Of a stretch of 39,322 nucleotides of DNA, positions 17,119 through 25,377 are shown one piece after another; the first letter of the stretch is position 1, and every line of letters starts with the position of its first letter. Both the position numbers and the translations under genes were made by a program. The notes under the pieces were generated by a model that saw only the letters and a program-made list of their open reading frames with translations, was not told the DNA's origin and searched no databases. Source of the stretch: a bacterium (GTDB lineage Bacteria > Cyanobacteriota > Vampirovibrionia > Gastranaerophilales > Gastranaerophilaceae); NCBI GenBank assembly GCA_017470815.1, contig JAFUXT010000006.1, positions 1 to 39,322 on the forward strand. The letters run 5' to 3'.

Positions 17119-18078
17119 CTATTTTTTTAACTCTTCTAAAATCATTTGAACTGATGTTTCGACATCTGCTTTAATAACTGCACCTGCAGCAAGTTTATGA
17201 CCACCGCCTCCAAATGCCGAGCATATTTTTGCAATATCTTTTGCTCTGCTTCGCATTGAAACTTTTGAAGTATTGGCATTGAGTTCCTTTACCACAAAGG
17301 CCACCTGAGTTGTTTTTATAGCTCTCAGTTTCTCAGTCAGGCCATCAGTAAAATCATCTCCGTTATAGTTGAATTTTTCCAAATCCTTCTTATAAACAAC
17401 GGTGTAAGCAATTTTGTCCTCGTCTGTAAATTTTGCCTTATTCACGCAGTAACTTTGAAAAAGTACCATATCTTTAGATTGAGATTCATAACACTTTTGG
17501 AAAACTTCAGAAGGCTCAACTCCGAAAGATAAAAGTTCGCCTGCATAAGCCATTGTTTTTGGGGTTGTATTTGAAAACCGAAAACCGCCCGTGTCGGTTA
17601 AAATTGCCGTATATAGACAAATTGAACACTCTTTTGAAATTTTCCATTCAAGATTTTTTGCTATTTCATACAAAACTTCTCCTGTTGCAGAGGCAAAAGG
17701 CTTGATAATATTAAATTCCGCATAAGAATTATTTGTTTCGTGATGGTCGATATTAAAAGTTGTTTTTGCTTTTTCAAAAAGAATTTTTGCATTGTCACAT
17801 CTGTCTATTGAAGCAACATCAAGGTTTATGACCAAATCATATTCTCTTGATAAGTCCATATCTTCAATAAATTTTGCATTATTTATCTCCGGCAAAAACT
17901 CATAAACTGACGGTAATTTTGACACAATTACCATATCGGATTTTTTTTTGTAATTATCTTTAATCAAATGGTACATTCCGCACATTGAGCCCAAAGTATC
18001 ACCATCAGGGTTTATGTGGGAAACGAGTAATATGTTTTTAGAATTTTTTATGCTAATATCTAATTGTTCAGTGGTCAT
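17119..18078 (-). CDS. DHH phosphoesterase, NrnA-like
   Basis: NrnA-type DHH/DHHA1 enzymes degrade short oligoribonucleotides and dephosphorylate pAp. In this 319-residue protein the metal site is visible as SHINPDGDTLGS (His21, Asp25, Asp27), an NLD motif, DHHETNN near residue 104, and a final GGGGHKLAAGA of the DHHA1 domain. Length and motif order fit NrnA. A role on cyclic-dinucleotide breakdown products is possible in this family but unproven here. It heads the operon with yihY and is divergent from the DciA-like gene. Confidence 0.92.
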   Translation of the reverse strand: MTTEQLDISIKNSKNILLVSHINPDGDTLGSMCGMYHLIKDNYKKKSDMVIVSKLPSVYEFLPEINNAKFIEDMDLSREYDLVINLDVASIDRCDNAKILFEKAKTTFNIDHHETNNSYAEFNIIKPFASATGEVLYEIAKNLEWKISKECSICLYTAILTDTGGFRFSNTTPKTMAYAGELLSFGVEPSEVFQKCYESQSKDMVLFQSYCVNKAKFTDEDKIAYTVVYKKDLEKFNYNGDDFTDGLTEKLRAIKTTQVAFVVKELNANTSKVSMRSRAKDIAKICSAFGGGGHKLAAGAVIKADVETSVQMILEELKK

Positions 18079-18116
18079 TTCAAAATTTTAGCACAAAAAA
18101 TTGTTTAACAAAAATT

Positions 18117-18446
18117 ATGAAGAAAATACTTTATACAAAATTTCAATACATTGATGAACTTATTGCTCAATTGGGGGAGCAAAAGGAATTTAAACGGGCA
18201 ATAAAACGCAGTAATTTGTATAAATTTTGGAATAAAGTCGCAGGAGAAAAATTCAGTAAATATTCAAAACCCTATTCTATGATAAAAGGCAATATAATGG
18301 TTATTGCATGCAAAACCCCGGCCGTAGCGCAAGAACTTTTACTATATAAGGCGCAACTCCTGACCAAATTAAAACCCTATGTTGAATCTCTAAAAATGAA
18401 TGTAACTGACTTGAAATTTGACACAAAAAAGTGGCAGGAGGATTAA
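18117..18446 (+). CDS. DciA/DUF721-like protein
   Basis: A 109-residue basic protein with a short N-terminal helix and the DUF721 pattern: LYKFWNKVAGEKFSKYSKP followed by strands around GNIMVIACKTPAVAQELLL and a helix to the end. DciA proteins with this domain load or help the replicative helicase DnaB in many bacteria lacking DnaC/DnaI. There is no Shine-Dalgarno before the ATG, which lies 38 bases from the divergent nrnA start, so a shared bidirectional promoter is likely. A terminator-like inverted repeat begins at its stop codon. Confidence 0.75.
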   Translation: MKKILYTKFQYIDELIAQLGEQKEFKRAIKRSNLYKFWNKVAGEKFSKYSKPYSMIKGNIMVIACKTPAVAQELLLYKAQLLTKLKPYVESLKMNVTDLKFDTKKWQED

Positions 18447-18477
18447 TTTGTATTGAGTAAATCATCTCAATACAAAT
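18446..18477. terminator. 12-bp inverted repeat at the dciA stop
   Basis: ATTTGTATTGAG (18446-18457) and CTCAATACAAAT (18466-18477) pair perfectly across an 8-base loop; the first base is the last base of the stop codon. No T-run follows on either strand, so it may act as an imperfect terminator, an RNA-stability hairpin or an operator. Confidence 0.45.
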
Positions 18478-18521
18478 AATATTTAAAAATACATGACATA
18501 ATATTATTTATGTATAATATT

Positions 18522-18550
18522 TTGTTAAAAGTTTAGAATTATGTTAAAAT
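18522..18550 (+). promoter_or_regulatory. Promoter upstream of the 198-aa gene
   Basis: TTGTTA (18522-18527), 17-base spacer, TAAAAT (18545-18550) with TGT before it. AAGGAG follows at 18569-18574, nine bases before the ATG. Confidence 0.5.
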
Positions 18551-18583
18551 CTTCTTATCAGAATTGGTAAGGAGATTTTAAAT

Positions 18584-19180
18584 ATGACACAGACTGCAAC
18601 AAAAAGCGTAAAATTTGACCCGGGATTTGCTCAACACACAACAATTTTATCCATAAATCTTGAATATATTTATGCAAAAATAAATTCCTTTAAAAATTTT
18701 GGACAGAAAAAAACAAGTTTTAAGTTTAATTATAACCAGATAACAAGAATGGTTGAAAATAATGTCGGATTTTGCCTTGGCAGTCTTCTGTGGGCAGTTT
18801 ATATAAAGTCATTAGGCGATTTGAATATTGAAGGAAATCCCTGCTTTGGGGACACTTTTGACAAAGACGAAACCTGCGGAGAAATTGATTTTTCCATTGA
18901 ATATTTTGAACAACTCAAAAAAGACGCAAAATATTATTTGGGGCAAAATTATGAAATTAACCCTTTGTATATAACAATTTTAAATTTATACAAAGAATTT
19001 TTGCTTGAAAATAAGAATTTTGTTTCAACAAAAACAACAAATGATATAATCTTGCCCAAAGATATTACTATTCCGTCAGAAGCGGATTTAAAAACAATTC
19101 ACTCAAAGATAGAAGAAGTAATTCAAACAGGCAACCTGCTTGAATTAACGGATGTATTGAGTTTAGTTTATAAAAAATAA
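18584..19180 (+). CDS. Hypothetical protein
   Basis: A 198-residue soluble protein I do not recognise. It has a strong AAGGAG site and its own promoter. The C-terminal third is helical, and two Cys residues sit near CFGDTFDKDETCGEIDF. There is no signal peptide or clear membrane span, although VGFCLGSLLWAVYI near residues 63-76 is hydrophobic. The neighbours (dciA-like, nagZ) give no functional hint. Confidence 0.75.
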   Translation: MTQTATKSVKFDPGFAQHTTILSINLEYIYAKINSFKNFGQKKTSFKFNYNQITRMVENNVGFCLGSLLWAVYIKSLGDLNIEGNPCFGDTFDKDETCGEIDFSIEYFEQLKKDAKYYLGQNYEINPLYITILNLYKEFLLENKNFVSTKTTNDIILPKDITIPSEADLKTIHSKIEEVIQTGNLLELTDVLSLVYKK

Positions 19181-19273
19181 TCTGATATTTTCCTGTCCAT
19201 AGCATTTTAGAACGGACATAGCTCAAGAGAAGGAGAAATATAAACCTTAAAAATGCAGGTTAGGTAAACAAAT

Positions 19274-20266
19274 ATGGTTGATTTAAAAACAAAACTTTAT
19301 CAGATGTTTATACTCGGTCTTGAAGGCGGAGAGTATAAAACCGCCCTAAAGCAAGGGTTAGGCGGAGTTATATTTTTCTCAAAAGATATTCATTCTAAAG
19401 AACAATTTAAAGAATTGATAAATGATATAAAGTCACAAAGTCTTATTTCTCCGTTTTTATCAATAGACCAAGAAGGCGGAAGGGTTGAACGCACCGAAAA
19501 TATCCATGGCGGTAAAAAATATTTATCGGCAAGGTTTGCTTTTGAAAAAGGTGAAAACTTTTTGTCGGAACAAACCAGACAAATTGCGCAGGAATTAAAA
19601 TCTTACGGTATTAATCTTAATTTTGCCCCATGTATTGATGTTAATACAAATCCTGATAATCCGATTATAGGTGAAAGGGCATTTTCATCTGAACCTGATG
19701 ATGTTATAAAGGCAGAAAAGATCGTATCAGAGATTTACCAAAATAACGGTATTATCCCATGTGTAAAACATTACCCCGGACACGGAGATGCGAATGCAGA
19801 CAGTCATTTGACTTTGCCAAAGATAGATTTAACTCTCAAACAAATGGAGCAAACTCATATAAAACCGTTTAAATATGCGATAAAAAACGGAGCGCAAATG
19901 GTTATGGCCGCACATTTGCACTGCACCTGCTTTGAAAAAGAACAAATACCGACTTCGCTTAGTAAAAATGCGCTAAATTATCTGCGCAACACTTTGGATT
20001 TTGACGGGGTAATAATATCTGATGATATGGTAATGAAAGGGGTTGCAGATTTTGGTCAGGTTGAGGCCTGTGTGATGGGGATTAAAGCCGGTCTAAATAT
20101 GTTTATCTATCGTAACTCGGATATAGAAACAATAAATATTATTGAAAATATTTATAAACTCGCACAAAAAGACAACGAATTACGAAAAAATATTGAATTT
20201 TCGTATAATAAAATAATTAAATTAAAGAAATGCTGCTTTAATACAATATTCCCCAATTGCATTTAG
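19274..20266 (+). CDS. nagZ: Beta-N-acetylhexosaminidase NagZ (GH3)
   Basis: NagZ removes N-acetylglucosamine from 1,6-anhydro-muropeptides during cell-wall recycling in the cytoplasm. At 330 residues it is a single GH3 domain without a signal peptide, like NagZ. The signature KHYPGHGDANADSH (residues 165-178) contains the flexible-loop catalytic Asp176/His178 pair, and the nucleophile is Asp250 in VIISDDMVMKGV. SIDQEGGRVER near residue 63 is also typical. No other recycling genes are adjacent. Its end overlaps the convergent yjbQ by 4 bases. Confidence 0.93.
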   Translation: MVDLKTKLYQMFILGLEGGEYKTALKQGLGGVIFFSKDIHSKEQFKELINDIKSQSLISPFLSIDQEGGRVERTENIHGGKKYLSARFAFEKGENFLSEQTRQIAQELKSYGINLNFAPCIDVNTNPDNPIIGERAFSSEPDDVIKAEKIVSEIYQNNGIIPCVKHYPGHGDANADSHLTLPKIDLTLKQMEQTHIKPFKYAIKNGAQMVMAAHLHCTCFEKEQIPTSLSKNALNYLRNTLDFDGVIISDDMVMKGVADFGQVEACVMGIKAGLNMFIYRNSDIETINIIENIYKLAQKDNELRKNIEFSYNKIIKLKKCCFNTIFPNCI

Positions 20267-20679
20267 TACACTATTTGCACATTGACTTTTCTTGCTCTTG
20301 CTTTGTTATCAAAATCTATTAATACAACCTGCTGCCATTGCCCAAGTTGTAATACTCCGTCAATTAAAGGCACATAAGTCGAATTTCCTACAATAGATGC
20401 TCTTATATGAGAATAGCCGTTGCCGTCATGCCACATAGCATCGTGGTGATAATCCTTGTTGGCCGGAATAAGTTTTTCCATTACTTCTGGAAAATCAACC
20501 AGCAATCCCGGTTCAAATTCTATATTGGTAATTGAAACCGTACTGCCCTGTGCATAAACATAAATTACAGCATTTTGTAAGCCATGATTATAAACAACAT
20601 TTCTGATTCGCGGCGTCAAATCAATAATATCTGTATTCCCCTTGGTGTGAACCGTAAAATTTTCATTAATAACCGTCAT
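20263..20679 (-). CDS. yjbQ: YjbQ/UPF0047 family protein
   Basis: A 138-residue protein of the YjbQ family, annotated elsewhere as a secondary thiamine-phosphate synthase. The conserved block HHDAMWHDGNGYSHIRASIVG, with its histidine cluster, and the LGQWQQVVLIDFD end are clear. The true cellular role is uncertain. It converges on nagZ, and no Shine-Dalgarno of note is visible. Confidence 0.93.
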   Translation of the reverse strand: MTVINENFTVHTKGNTDIIDLTPRIRNVVYNHGLQNAVIYVYAQGSTVSITNIEFEPGLLVDFPEVMEKLIPANKDYHHDAMWHDGNGYSHIRASIVGNSTYVPLIDGVLQLGQWQQVVLIDFDNKARARKVNVQIVY

Positions 20680-20812
20680 AATAATTTATCCCCAAAACTT
20701 TTCTCATATTTTACAAAGGACAAAGTTTTTTTGCAAATTTTACTTAGGTAAACAAACTGATGAAATATTTTGTTCATTAAATAAATATTATGAAAAAGAA
20801 AGGAGTTTTATG

Positions 20813-21022
20813 ATGAATATTTTGAGAACAATTGCCTATATACTTGTACTTATCGGCGCAATAAATTGGGGGCTTATCGGGTTTATGAATCTTGATTTGG
20901 TTGCTTTGATATTCGGAGAAATGACACTAATGTCAAGAATTATTTATTCAATAGTCGGTATTTCAGGAATTATTCTTTTACTTACTACATATAAAGATAT
21001 TTTTTACCGAGAAAATTATTAA
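20813..21022 (+). CDS. DUF378 small membrane protein
   Basis: A 69-residue protein with two membrane segments (about 3-27 and 42-60) and the family block IGAINWGLIGFMNLDLVALIFG. ATG 20813 is chosen because AGGAG ends 7 bases upstream; the tandem ATG at 20810 is 4 bases from it. The function of DUF378 proteins is unknown. It is a single-gene unit closed by a terminator. Confidence 0.88.
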   Translation: MNILRTIAYILVLIGAINWGLIGFMNLDLVALIFGEMTLMSRIIYSIVGISGIILLLTTYKDIFYRENY

Positions 21023-21033
21023 TTCAAGATATT

Positions 21034-21080
21034 AAGGGTATAAAGCAAATAAAATTATTGACTTTATACCCTTATTTTAT
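21034..21080 (+). terminator. Intrinsic terminator after the DUF378 gene
   Basis: A perfect 12-bp stem (AAGGGTATAAAG 21034-21045, CTTTATACCCTT 21062-21073) with a 16-base loop and an ATTTTAT tail. Confidence 0.7.
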
Positions 21081-21094
21081 ACATTTGTTACAAA

Positions 21095-21123
21095 TTTCCA
21101 TAAAGTAAAAAATATGTTATATT
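21095..21123 (+). promoter_or_regulatory. Promoter of the REC/GspE-like pair
   Basis: TTTCCA (21095-21100), a 17-base spacer and TATATT (21118-21123) form a plausible promoter 34 bases before the response-regulator ATG. Confidence 0.4.
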
Positions 21124-21156
21124 GTAGTAAACAAGCATTGTTTTTAGGGTGAAAGT

Positions 21157-21537
21157 ATGAAAAAAATTCTTATTGTTGATGATGAACAGGATATAGTTGA
21201 GAGTTTAAAATTTGTTCTTGAGGGTAACAATTATACTTGTTATTGCGCTTATAACGGTGAAGATGGCTTGAATTTGGCAAGAGAAATCATACCGGATTTG
21301 ATTATTCTTGATGTTATGATGCCAAGAATTAATGGTTATAAAATAAGCAGACTTCTAAAATTTGATAAAAAATATCAAAATATTCCTATATTGATGATAA
21401 CTGCTCGCTCTCAGGAAGAAGATAAACTTATAGGTGAAGAAACAGGGGCAAACGAATATATTACAAAGCCTTTTGATTTGGATGAAGTCTTACAAATCGT
21501 ACAAAAATATTTAGAAACAACGGAAGCAGAAAATTAA
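21157..21537 (+). CDS. Single-domain response regulator (REC only)
   Basis: At 126 residues this is a CheY-like receiver with no output domain. The acidic pocket is Asp8/Asp9, the phosphoacceptor is Asp52 (LIILDVMMP), the switch residue is Thr82, and Lys104 lies in ITKPFD. It probably signals by binding a partner protein. Its stop overlaps the start of the GspE-like gene by one base, so the two are translationally coupled and the partner is likely that ATPase. No histidine kinase is nearby. Confidence 0.95.
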   Translation: MKKILIVDDEQDIVESLKFVLEGNNYTCYCAYNGEDGLNLAREIIPDLIILDVMMPRINGYKISRLLKFDKKYQNIPILMITARSQEEDKLIGEETGANEYITKPFDLDEVLQIVQKYLETTEAEN

Positions 21538-22919
21538 TGACGGCAATTACAAACAAAACTCTTGAAACGTTGAAATATGACCTTGTAAGAGAAGGACTTG
21601 TTCAGTATGAGATTGTTGAACAGGCTCAGGAAATTGCTGATGCTCGAAATATAAATATCGGTCAGGCTCTTATTGACTCGGGATTTATATCTGAAGAAAA
21701 ATTGATAAAATTTCTTGAGGCAAAACTTCATACTCCGTTTGTGAATCTTGATGATTATGAACCCGATAAAAAATGCTTAAAGTACATAAATTATTCTGAT
21801 GCGAGAAGATATAAAATTATACCGCTTTTTAAAATCGAAAACACTCTGACTGTCGCAATGTCAGACCCCCGTAATCTTTTTGCCATAGATAAAATTATGG
21901 AAAGTGCGGAGTGCGAAATTGATCCGGTACTTGCAAATGAAGAAACTATTTTGAAAAAAATTGATGAATATTATAAAACAGATGTAACAGTCGGGAATAT
22001 CTTGACAGGTTATGATACCGGATATGATTGGAGAGAGGAACTTCATAAAGAAGATTTGAGCGATGACCATATTCAAAAAATCATTCGTGCAATCTTAAAG
22101 CAAGCAATTGTAGAAGATATTCACGAGGTCGTTTTTCAGGGTGAAGATGAAGGTTTGGGCGTAAACTTTAAAAAACAAAGCGAAATTATTAACAAAGGTT
22201 TTATACCTGCTGTTCTGATTTCGTCTTTTGTTGCAAAATTAAAGAGTTTATCCGAACTTGACCCGTCGGTATCTGAGGTTCCGCAACTTGGTAAACTTTG
22301 TTTTAAAGTAGATGATATTGTTGTAATGTCAAGTGTTTCAACATTCCCGACAATTATGGGCGAAAGAATTTTCCTGAAAATTTATAAACCGCCAAAACAG
22401 TTATCAGAAATTATCAGTTCAAAATTTGAATTAACAGAAATCCGTCAGTCTCTTGAAAAACCCGGGATTATTCTTGTTTGCGGTTCATCATTAAGCGGTA
22501 AGACTCATGTCATTTACTCGCTATTGCAGGAAGCGGCAAAAACGACCTCAAAAAATATTATGACACTTGAAAGTATTGCAAAATACGAACTCAAAGGTGT
22601 TAATCAGTGCGAATTTAATGAAAATGTCGGATTTAATATGGATAAAGCGGCAAGATTTATAACTTTCCAAAACCCTGATATAATTTATCTTGAGGGAATT
22701 AAATCAAAAGCATCATTTGATTATTTTTCAAGCCTTGTTTATGACGGAAAAACCATTATTATGGAGTTTTTATCAAACAATATGGATGATTTACGTTCAA
22801 AAATGGCATTTTCAGACTTTGACACCTTAAAATCCATAACAACATCAATGATATTTATTCACTCAAAAAACAGCATCGAAGTTTTTGATAAAGACAGTCT
22901 GCAAAAATATTTAGGGTAA
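21537..22919 (+). CDS. Degenerate GspE/PilB-like ATPase with MshEN domain
   Basis: A 460-residue relative of type II secretion/type IV pilus assembly ATPases. The N-terminal MshEN-type domain (about 10-140, with IGQALIDSGFISEEKLIKFL and ARRYKIIPLFKIENTLTVAMSDP) is a type known to bind cyclic di-GMP. The ATPase core follows, with an intact Walker A GSSLSGKT (316-323, Lys322). The later motifs are altered: the usual GEIRD after the Walker B Asp reads LEGIKS, the His box (LSTLHTN in PilB) reads MEFLSNN, and the tetracysteine zinc site is missing. It may bind nucleotide without normal turnover, acting as a regulator or pseudo-motor. No pilin or PilC genes are near. Confidence 0.85.
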   Translation: MTAITNKTLETLKYDLVREGLVQYEIVEQAQEIADARNINIGQALIDSGFISEEKLIKFLEAKLHTPFVNLDDYEPDKKCLKYINYSDARRYKIIPLFKIENTLTVAMSDPRNLFAIDKIMESAECEIDPVLANEETILKKIDEYYKTDVTVGNILTGYDTGYDWREELHKEDLSDDHIQKIIRAILKQAIVEDIHEVVFQGEDEGLGVNFKKQSEIINKGFIPAVLISSFVAKLKSLSELDPSVSEVPQLGKLCFKVDDIVVMSSVSTFPTIMGERIFLKIYKPPKQLSEIISSKFELTEIRQSLEKPGIILVCGSSLSGKTHVIYSLLQEAAKTTSKNIMTLESIAKYELKGVNQCEFNENVGFNMDKAARFITFQNPDIIYLEGIKSKASFDYFSSLVYDGKTIIMEFLSNNMDDLRSKMAFSDFDTLKSITTSMIFIHSKNSIEVFDKDSLQKYLG

Positions 22920-22921
22920 AT

Positions 22922-23359
22922 TTAAGCATTTTTTGAAAATTTTGCTAAAATTTTATGTGCAAGGTCAAACATTTTTGCCTTAATTGGTAAATTCTCTAAA
23001 TTATATTCATGTTTTTTAAGCAAATATTCAAAAAAATCTTTTGCATTCAGCGGTTTTGGAGCATCGACCCCTTTAATATTACCGCTGACTGTTCCGTAAC
23101 CAAAAGATTTGTTATCTTTTCCGACAATTATGTTTGAAATAATTCTGCGATTTTTTTCATCCCACAAAAATATATTGTCGGCGGTAACAGGGAATTGCTT
23201 ATCTCCGCATCTTGCAGATACATCAATACCAACATCATTTAAAGATTTTACAATTTGCTGAACTTCTTTGTTATTAATAAAAGATTTTAAAACGCCCTTG
23301 TTCCAATCCTGGGCATCTTTTATTTGTATTGCTGAATAATTAGGTAATTCTACACGCAT
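22922..23359 (-). CDS. Hypothetical protein
   Basis: A 145-residue protein I do not recognise. AAAGGAC lies 6-7 bases before its ATG. The sequence begins with strands (VELPNYSAIQIKD), has a helical middle and a strand-rich segment around DNIFLWDEKNRRIISNIIVG, and ends in a basic helix. No signal peptide or membrane span. It converges with the GspE-like gene, with 2 bases between stops. Confidence 0.75.
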   Translation of the reverse strand: MRVELPNYSAIQIKDAQDWNKGVLKSFINNKEVQQIVKSLNDVGIDVSARCGDKQFPVTADNIFLWDEKNRRIISNIIVGKDNKSFGYGTVSGNIKGVDAPKPLNAKDFFEYLLKKHEYNLENLPIKAKMFDLAHKILAKFSKNA

Positions 23360-23415
23360 GCTTATGTCCTTTTTAATTCTATGTGTATATAAAAAATAAG
23401 AAAAATTTTTTTTTG

Positions 23416-24093
23416 CTACCTTACATTCAAAAATTTATGCACCTGAGGTATAAGTCTGACATTTGTATAAATATTTAAAAATTTATTTAAAGTATTTTGG
23501 CAAAAATCGTTATTCACGGTCATTTTACCCCCATTCATTTTTGGCTGGAGTACAAGTTCAATATTGTGTTTTTTGCCCAAATTGGCACATATTTCTATTT
23601 CTTCATCAGTTATATTTTTATCAAAAACAATCTTAGCAAAAGTATAAATCCCATCGCAATTTGTTAAAAACTTATCATGCAAAACAAATGTGTCTTTGCC
23701 TGCCGAACTTGGAAGTTTAATATCCGCTGAAATTATATCAATTTTATCTTTGACCTTTAACAATTCATCAGTTAATGTCGCATTGGTTTCAAGATAAATT
23801 TTTATATCATGCAAAAAATGAACGAATTCATCTATAAATTGCGCGTGCAAAAGCGGTTCTCCGCCTGTTAACGACACGGAATGAATTCTTTTAAGGTCAT
23901 AATCATTTTGAATTTTTTGCGCCAAACTCTCTGCAGTATAAGAAACTGCATCTTTTGCATCAAAATTCGTATCACAATAGTCACAATTGAGATTACAACC
24001 GCAAAAACGAATGAATAACTGCTTTGTTCCGACAAAAGGACCTTCGCCTTGTATTGATTCAAATATTTCTTTGATTTTAACTTCCGTAGCCAA
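23416..24093 (-). CDS. queE: 7-carboxy-7-deazaguanine synthase QueE
   Basis: QueE is a radical-SAM enzyme that makes 7-carboxy-7-deazaguanine, an early precursor of queuosine in tRNA. The 225-residue length fits. The iron-sulfur motif is CNLNCDYC (Cys33, Cys37, Cys40), preceded by FESIQGEGPFVGTKQLFIRF, and SVSLTGGEPLL is the GGE motif. The start is TTG 24093, supported by GAGGA 8 bases upstream and by the absence of a nearby in-frame ATG. It overlaps the end of the dnaJ-like gene by 17 bases, so it is translationally coupled. The other queuosine genes are not in the window. Confidence 0.94.
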   Translation of the reverse strand: MATEVKIKEIFESIQGEGPFVGTKQLFIRFCGCNLNCDYCDTNFDAKDAVSYTAESLAQKIQNDYDLKRIHSVSLTGGEPLLHAQFIDEFVHFLHDIKIYLETNATLTDELLKVKDKIDIISADIKLPSSAGKDTFVLHDKFLTNCDGIYTFAKIVFDKNITDEEIEICANLGKKHNIELVLQPKMNGGKMTVNNDFCQNTLNKFLNIYTNVRLIPQVHKFLNVR

Positions 24094-25186
24094 AATTTTT
24101 CCTCACATTATCTGATGATAAATTTTTCAACTGTTCATACAGTTTGATTTCATCATCCGACAAATTATGAGAAAATTCAATACTTACAGTAATAATTAAA
24201 TCTCCGACTTTGCCGTTTTTCTTTAAACCCTGTTTTGCAATACGAAATTTTTGTCCCGAACAGGTGTTTTTGGGGAGTTTTAATTTTATCGTTCCGTCAA
24301 ATGCAGGAATGGAAATTTCTTCTCCCAAGGCGGCTTCAAACGGTGTTATAGGCACATTATAATAAATATTCAGTTTATCAAAATGCACCTGAGTTTTTGT
24401 CTCAATTCTGATTTTGACATAAACATCACCGTTTGCTCCGCCGTTTTTACCTGATGCTCCCTCACCTTTCAGTCGCAGTTTTGCACCGTCTTTTACTCCT
24501 TTCGGGATTGTGAGTGTAATTTTTTTTGTTTCGGTAACAGTCCCCTTACCGCCGCAATTAGTACATTTGTCGCCGTTTGCAAATTTGTGTCCGAAACATT
24601 TTGGACATGTTTTTGTCGTTCGGATATTTATTATCCGTTTTGAACCAGTCATAACTTCATCAGGAGTAATTACGACTTCTGTTGTTAAGTTTTCGCCTTT
24701 TTTAGGCTTTTTAGATTCTTTTTCTTTTTGGTTTTTTCTGAATTTTGCACTCCAATATTTTATGGTTTTAAAAATTGAATTTTGTTTTTGTGCTTTGAAG
24801 TGTGTCTTTTGTTCGCTTTTTGGGGTGTCTTGTTTTGGAGTATCCTGTTTTACTTCTTCCGTCTTGTTATTTTCTTCTTTTTGTTCTGATTGAGTTGTCT
24901 GTTTTGCTTGCTCTTGTGTATTTTCGGCTTTAGTGTTGTTTTCATTTTTGGGGGATTTTTTAAAAATACCGTTCACTATGTCGTATTTTTTGCGTTCTTC
25001 GTCGTTGCAAAGTGTTTCATAAACATTTGTAATTTCTTTGAACATCTCTATCGCTTCCGGCGATTTATTGACATCGGGGTGGTATTTGCGTGCAAGTTTA
25101 CGGTAAGCCGATTTGATTTGCACAATATCAGCATCCGTGCTAACCTCTAAAATTTCATAATAATTTTTTACACTATTAAACACCAT
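24077..25186 (-). CDS. DnaJ-like co-chaperone with reduced zinc domain
   Basis: J-domain proteins stimulate the ATPase of DnaK. The 369-residue protein has an N-terminal J domain (about 8-72) with HPD at 36-38. A Lys/Gln/Glu-rich linker (about 80-165) replaces the usual Gly/Phe region. A zinc segment with only two CxxC units (Cys194/197 and Cys208/211) stands where full DnaJ has four. A C-terminal substrate-binding domain follows (DGAKLRLKGEGA, VPITPFEAALGEEI). It is thus neither a classic DnaJ nor CbpA and may be a dedicated co-chaperone. There is no ribosome binding site before the ATG. Confidence 0.88.
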   Translation of the reverse strand: MVFNSVKNYYEILEVSTDADIVQIKSAYRKLARKYHPDVNKSPEAIEMFKEITNVYETLCNDEERKKYDIVNGIFKKSPKNENNTKAENTQEQAKQTTQSEQKEENNKTEEVKQDTPKQDTPKSEQKTHFKAQKQNSIFKTIKYWSAKFRKNQKEKESKKPKKGENLTTEVVITPDEVMTGSKRIINIRTTKTCPKCFGHKFANGDKCTNCGGKGTVTETKKITLTIPKGVKDGAKLRLKGEGASGKNGGANGDVYVKIRIETKTQVHFDKLNIYYNVPITPFEAALGEEISIPAFDGTIKLKLPKNTCSGQKFRIAKQGLKKNGKVGDLIITVSIEFSHNLSDDEIKLYEQLKNLSSDNVRKNFGYGS

Positions 25187-25319
25187 ACAAACTATTTAAT
25201 GATGTTTTTTCAAAAATCAACATGTCCTAAACGGTTAGATAATTTTTCTTAACTTCAATTTACTTATCAATGACAATGCCTATTATTTAATCGTATTAAT
25301 AGTATTGTATATTTTGGCT

Positions 25320-25327
25320 CAACTTTT
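25320..25327. other. Target-site duplication, left
   Basis: CAACTTTT directly abuts the outer end of the left terminal inverted repeat and is repeated at 37680-37687. An 8-bp duplication is what IS1595-family transposases make. Confidence 0.88.
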
Positions 25328-25364
25328 GGGACTTATATACATGATTCCACTAAATAGGTTAAAA
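25328..25364 (+). repeat. Left terminal inverted repeat (37 bp)
   Basis: It begins GGGACTTATATACATGATTC and is the exact reverse complement of 37643-37679 over all 37 bases. The nearest gene stop is 13 bases inside. Confidence 0.92.
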
Positions 25365-25377
25365 TGATTAACAATTC

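Noticed and set aside
24510..25150. Plus-strand frames opposite the DnaJ-like gene
   Set aside because: They are shadows of the Lys/Gln/Glu-rich linker and J domain, rich in Phe, Cys and Ser with no ribosome binding site.
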